Below are positions 60,872-64,000 of a stretch of DNA of 64,000 nucleotides, piece after piece. The notes under the pieces were generated by a model that saw only the letters and a list, made by a program, of their open reading frames with translations, did not search any database and was not told the origin of the DNA. Source of the stretch: Corallococcus sp. NCRR (GTDB lineage: Bacteria > Myxococcota > Myxococcia > Myxococcales > Myxococcaceae); contig NZ_CP114039.1 of NCBI RefSeq assembly GCF_026965535.1, positions 4,278,001-4,342,000 on the forward strand, read 5' to 3'. Each line of letters opens with the position of its first letter. Within the stretch, counting starts at the first letter, position 1. The position numbers and the translations under genes were made by a program.

Positions 60872-61707
60872 GGCCCGACCTCCTGGCCCGCGAACTGCGC
60901 GCGGACGAAGTGTTCCACCTGCTCCACGAGCCCGGGGTGCTCACCGGAGAGCAGCGACTCCAGGCCCTCCGGAACGAACGACAGTTGGAGCGCCGACCAG
61001 GCCGTGGGGGACGCGGAGGGCACCAGCAGGACCTCCAGGAACTCCGCGCCACAGCCGGCCGCGAGCCGCGCGAGGTCCGCGGCGAGGTCGGGCGGCGGCG
61101 CCACCCGGGTCCCGCCTCCGTCTTCGACGCTCCACAGGCTGACCTGCTGGCCCATCACCCACGCCATGTGCAGTTCCCCCGGCGCTGGCACCGTCCACCA
61201 GACCCGCGCATCGGTGGCCCCCGCCTCCTGGGGCCAGGGTTTCCACCGGCGGCCGTCCTCGGGGGGCGTCCCGACATGGAAGTGGGGCGGCGAGAGGACG
61301 CAGGCCCCCTCTCGTGCTGGCAGCTGTTGGGCGAGCAGCCGCCAGGAGGGCACCGTCCAGGGGAGGGAGAGCAGGCCCCTGCGGTTGAGGGTGCGCGCGG
61401 GGCAGGTGGTGTGGAAGCCCTCGCGCAGGGCTTCGCGTTCCGCGCGCAGGTAGTCCTCCTCCGGGGGCAGCGGCCCTTCGGAGAGACACCAGAACACGTC
61501 CTCGCGCTCCAGTTCCTCGGGGCCCTCGGGACCGAGCAGCCCCGCGCGGAACCGGCCGCCCTTCACCTCCACCCAGGGCGTCGTGGTGGCGCCCCAGGCG
61601 CTCACGGACACCTCCATGGTGCGGAGCCCCGCGCGCCGGGCCTCGGTGCGCAGGAGGTCGCGCAGGTGGGGAAACAGCTCCGCGCCGACGAGGACGAGCT
61701 TGGGCAT
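60868..61707 (-). CDS. Probable degenerate ATP-grasp partner protein
   Basis: The protein is 279 residues. The N-terminus (PKLVLVGAELFPHLRDLLRT) looks like a pre-ATP-grasp domain. The C-terminal segment LARLAAGCGAEFLEVLLVP followed by LSFVPEGLESLLSGEHPGLV has the layout of the ATP-grasp metal site, but the conserved Glu and Asn pair is not clear. It overlaps the active ligase gene, so it may be a regulatory or substrate-binding partner. The likeness is by eye; no domain search was possible. It is the first gene of the unit and diverges from the MetE-like gene. Confidence 0.7.
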   Translation of the reverse strand: MPKLVLVGAELFPHLRDLLRTEARRAGLRTMEVSVSAWGATTTPWVEVKGGRFRAGLLGPEGPEELEREDVFWCLSEGPLPPEEDYLRAEREALREGFHTTCPARTLNRRGLLSLPWTVPSWRLLAQQLPAREGACVLSPPHFHVGTPPEDGRRWKPWPQEAGATDARVWWTVPAPGELHMAWVMGQQVSLWSVEDGGGTRVAPPPDLAADLARLAAGCGAEFLEVLLVPSASPTAWSALQLSFVPEGLESLLSGEHPGLVEQVEHFVRAQFAGQEVGP

Positions 61708-61798
61708 GAGCCCGAAAGCCTCTCAGGAGAGCCGTCCGAGGAACAATCCCCCCATGCAAGTCCGGCCGCGTTTTCCCGGAAGGGATAGATTGCCCCGC

Positions 61799-62893
61799 AT
61801 GCCTTCGCCCACCATCCGTCGCGCCGTCCAGCTCCTGCCCGCGTGTGCCACGACGGGCATTGGCAGCCTGCCGCACACCCAGGTGGAACTGGGTCTGCAG
61901 GCCGCGCTCGCCATGGACATCCCGTTCCTGCCGCAGCTGCCGGTGGGTCATCCCTCCGAGCTGATGATCCCCGCCGCGCTGGAGGGACTGCCGGGCCTGC
62001 GCTTCGACGAGGACGGCGTCTGCACGGTGGACGTGGACGTGTGGAGCGCGGGGCGCGAGGCCTTCGAGAAGCGGCTGGAGGCGGCGCTCGCCTCCGGGGA
62101 CCTGGAGGCCTTCGAGCCCACCGCGGACGCGTGCCGCGCGTGGAAGCCGTTCCTCTGGGAGGTGGAGCACCGCAAGCTGGCCTTCGCGAAGGCGCAGCTG
62201 TCCGGCCCCTTCACGGTGCGCTCCGTGGTGCGCACCGCCACGGGCGAGCCGGTGCTCGCGGTGCCGGGCCTGGACGCGGCGCTGTACCGGCTGGTGATGG
62301 TGCGCGCGCTGGCCATGGTGCGGGCCCTCAAGCGCACGGGCACCACGCCCCTGTTCTACCTGGATGAGCCGGGCCTCTACGCCTACGTGCGGATGAACCC
62401 GCAGCACCTGTTGGCGCAGCAGGAGCTGCGGCTGCTGGTGGTGGCGTTGCAGCGCGAGGGCGCGCTCGTGGGCATCCACTGCTGCGGCAACACGGACTGG
62501 GGCGTGCTGCTGGACGCGCAGGCGGACCTGGTGTCGCTGGACGTGCGGCTGTCGCTGGACGCGATGCTGGAGGAGACGGACGCGCTCAAGCGCTTCCTGG
62601 ACTCCGGCGCCACGCTGAGCCTGGGCGTCATCCCCACGGATCTGGCGTCCACGTATTCGGTGGAGGAGTTGTCGGACTCGGTGGAGGCGTCGTTGAAGGC
62701 CGCGCTGCCCAACGACATCGGCTTCTCACGCGCGCTGTCCACGGTGCTGCTGACGCCCGCGTGCGGGCTGGCGATGCGCTCGGTGATGGACGCCGAGCGC
62801 ATCCTGGAGGAGCTGAAGCAGGCCCAGCGCCGGCTGAAGCGGGCGCTGGAGTCCGAGCGCCCGGCCCTCCAGGGACTTCCGCCCGCGCACTGA
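61799..62893 (+). CDS. MetE C-terminal-like (cobalamin-independent methionine synthase family) protein
   Basis: ATG at 61799 gives 364 residues, half the length of full MetE and equal to its C-terminal domain. The start TTGIGSLPHT near 18 and the zinc-type motif GIHCCGNTDWG near 223, together with LTPACGLAMRS near 320, supply the His/Cys/Cys ligands expected in this fold. It could transfer a methyl group to a thiol from a corrinoid or other donor, as single-domain MetE homologs do. Such a role is inferred. It lies 2.4 kb from metH. Confidence 0.85.
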   Translation: MPSPTIRRAVQLLPACATTGIGSLPHTQVELGLQAALAMDIPFLPQLPVGHPSELMIPAALEGLPGLRFDEDGVCTVDVDVWSAGREAFEKRLEAALASGDLEAFEPTADACRAWKPFLWEVEHRKLAFAKAQLSGPFTVRSVVRTATGEPVLAVPGLDAALYRLVMVRALAMVRALKRTGTTPLFYLDEPGLYAYVRMNPQHLLAQQELRLLVVALQREGALVGIHCCGNTDWGVLLDAQADLVSLDVRLSLDAMLEETDALKRFLDSGATLSLGVIPTDLASTYSVEELSDSVEASLKAALPNDIGFSRALSTVLLTPACGLAMRSVMDAERILEELKQAQRRLKRALESERPALQGLPPAH

Positions 62894-62919
62894 AGAGCGC
62901 GGGCGGCTGTCACGGCGGA

Positions 62920-63162
62920 CTACTGACGGCCGAGCCGCAGCTCGCGCTCCGCCTGGTGCCAGTCCTGCTCGGGGTTGCCGTGCGTGCCGCCCCGGGCCTG
63001 GAAGATTTCGTAGGCGCGGCGGGCGATCTGCTCCTGCGTGGGCGCGGCGGTCCTGTTCGTGGACGCGCTCGCCGTGGCCACCGGCTTCTTGTCCTCGGTC
63101 CGCTCCGGCGCGGCCTTGAGGGCCGGGTTCGGTTGCGACTTCTGCGCGTTCTGACGGGCCAT
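62920..63162 (-). CDS. DUF2934 small protein
   Basis: ATG at 63162 follows AGGAGGAAG and gives 80 residues. The first 40 are a charged, disordered Ala/Pro/Lys segment. The DUF2934 domain follows: I-A-R-R-A-Y-E-I-F-Q-A-R-G-G near 46-60 and N-P-E-Q-D-W-H-Q-A-E-R-E-L near 64-76. The domain is common in proteobacteria and has no known role. The 199 bases upstream hold no gene; I see no clear promoter. Confidence 0.85.
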   Translation of the reverse strand: MARQNAQKSQPNPALKAAPERTEDKKPVATASASTNRTAAPTQEQIARRAYEIFQARGGTHGNPEQDWHQAERELRLGRQ

Positions 63163-63361
63163 GGGGCTTCCTCCTGGAAAAGGCGACCTGAAGCTTCGGC
63201 CGCGCCCCTCTCTCGCGGAAGAGACCCAAGGCGTACGGGGTTGCCGGAGCGACATCCCAGGTCGCGAAGTGTTGAGGGACCAACGGGCCATTCCGCTCGG
63301 AAAATCCACCAGCGGAATACGCCCGGACGTGCGGTCCGGGAGTTGAAAGCCGCCAGGCGCT

Positions 63362-64000
63362 TCAGCGGCCGGTTGCCTTCCGGGAGACGCGGGCCGCTGT
63401 CTTCTTCACGGGCGCGGAGTCGGCACCCAGCACGCCGTGCCCCAGCGCCGCGTCGAGCGCGCGCTGCATCGCGGTGCTCATGCCCAGCGCCTCCGCCTCC
63501 TGCGGCGTGCACCAGCGCAGCTCCTGGAACGCGGCGGACTGCGTGGGGCGCTTGCCGCCCGTCACGCGCAACAGCCGCAGCGTGAGATCGCGGTGGGTGA
63601 GCTGCCGGCGCACGCTGTCCAGCGTGCCCTCCAGCGTGAGCGGCGCGCCCAGCGTCGTGGCCAGCCGCTCCGTCGCCTCCGCCTCGGACGTGTCCTCCTC
63701 CACCTCCACGGCGGGCAGCTCCCACAGGCCGCCGAAGAGGCCCTTGTCCGCGCGACGCGCGAAGAGGAGCGTGCCCGCGTGCGGCCACACGGCCAGCGCC
63801 AGGAACAGCTTGCGGGGCGCGGCGCGCACCTTGGCTGGAGGCAGCTCGTCCACGCGGCCCTTCTTGAACGCGATGCACGCGTCGCGCACGGGGCACAAGA
63901 GACACAGCGGGGACTCCGGCCGGCACACCGTGGCGCCGTGCTCCATCAGCGCCTGGTTGAAGTCTCCAGGCCGCGGGCCCTTCACCAGCGCGGAGGCCAG
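63362..64000 (-). CDS. mutY: A/G-specific adenine glycosylase MutY, C-terminal part (cut by window edge)
   Basis: MutY removes A opposite 8-oxoG. The last 213 codons are present, with the frame open at the window edge. The [4Fe-4S] loop C-x6-C-x2-C-x5-C is intact (CRPESPLCLLCPVRDAC), preceded by DFNQALMEHGATV. The C-terminal NUDIX-like domain for 8-oxoG recognition follows (LFLALAVWPHAGTLLFARR, LFGGLWELPAVEVEED). The tail is Lys/Arg-rich. The catalytic helix-hairpin-helix part lies outside the window. Confidence 0.95.
   Translation of the reverse strand: MASALVKGPRPGDFNQALMEHGATVCRPESPLCLLCPVRDACIAFKKGRVDELPPAKVRAAPRKLFLALAVWPHAGTLLFARRADKGLFGGLWELPAVEVEEDTSEAEATERLATTLGAPLTLEGTLDSVRRQLTHRDLTLRLLRVTGGKRPTQSAAFQELRWCTPQEAEALGMSTAMQRALDAALGHGVLGADSAPVKKTAARVSRKATGR

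Noticed and set aside
63291-63317. 7-bp hairpin TTCCGCT / AGCGGAA upstream of the DUF2934 gene
   Set aside because: Short stem with a 13-base loop and no T-run; within chance expectation for GC-rich DNA.

Overview
The window looks like chromosomal DNA from a fruiting myxobacterium of the Cystobacterineae (Corallococcus/Myxococcus type). It is very GC-rich with strong third-position GC bias, it carries the polarity switch pair mglB-mglA, and it has many large TPR proteins, lipoproteins, a eukaryote-like Ser/Thr kinase and several small conserved myxobacterial proteins. No phage, transposon, rRNA operon or CRISPR array was seen. Genus and species are inferred, not proven.

Layout. 1-8.5 kb (minus): mglB, mglA, then four exported envelope proteins (a coiled-coil periplasmic protein, two large TPR proteins and a TPR lipoprotein cut by the window edge). 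8.7-14.2 kb (plus): an outer-membrane-like protein, a FecR lipoprotein and a transmembrane Ser/Thr kinase. 14.2-18.1 kb (minus): the classic dnaX-ybaB-recR group, with dnaX split into two frames by a +1 shift. 18.2-21.3 kb: a phytoene-desaturase-like oxidoreductase and a GT22-type mannosyltransferase-like membrane protein.

21.3-23.9 kb (minus) is a compact translation cluster: serS, tRNA-Ser(UGA), tRNA-Ser(GCU), tRNA-Arg(ACG), tadA, tRNA-Ser(CGA), tRNA-Ser(GGA), SRP RNA and a hairpin. All four serine tRNAs lie beside their synthetase, and the tRNA whose A34 is deaminated lies beside its deaminase. 24-29 kb holds a 1,673-residue zinc-ribbon/GYF-like/TPR membrane protein. 29.2-35.7 kb has two envelope or lipid gene sets: FAD oxidoreductase + GT2 + NodB deacetylase, and PlsC acyltransferase + SDR. 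A DUF2252 gene lies between them.

The 347-bp gap at 35.66-36.0 kb holds a complete regulatory unit: two identical-arm dyads, a sigma-54 promoter with correct -24/-12 spacing, and a predicted ~126-nt structured RNA ending in a 14-bp terminator stem. 36.5-48.6 kb carries a TPR membrane protein, recQ, radC, trxB, a Cys/Met-metabolism PLP enzyme, moaC, a NUDIX hydrolase and a SirB1-like protein. 48.6-54.9 kb has a C92-like peptidase, small conserved proteins, a CoA-binding protein, a secreted subtilisin-like protease and a patatin.

55-59.4 kb is an ArsR-methyltransferase fusion regulator overlapping metH, preceded by an 18-bp operator-like palindrome. 59.4-61.7 kb is a three-gene unit with an MvdD-like ATP-grasp ligase, a probable degenerate ATP-grasp partner and a Lys/Asp-rich small protein, which is a candidate graspetide-like peptide modification system. 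The window ends with a MetE-like protein, a DUF2934 protein and the C-terminal part of mutY.
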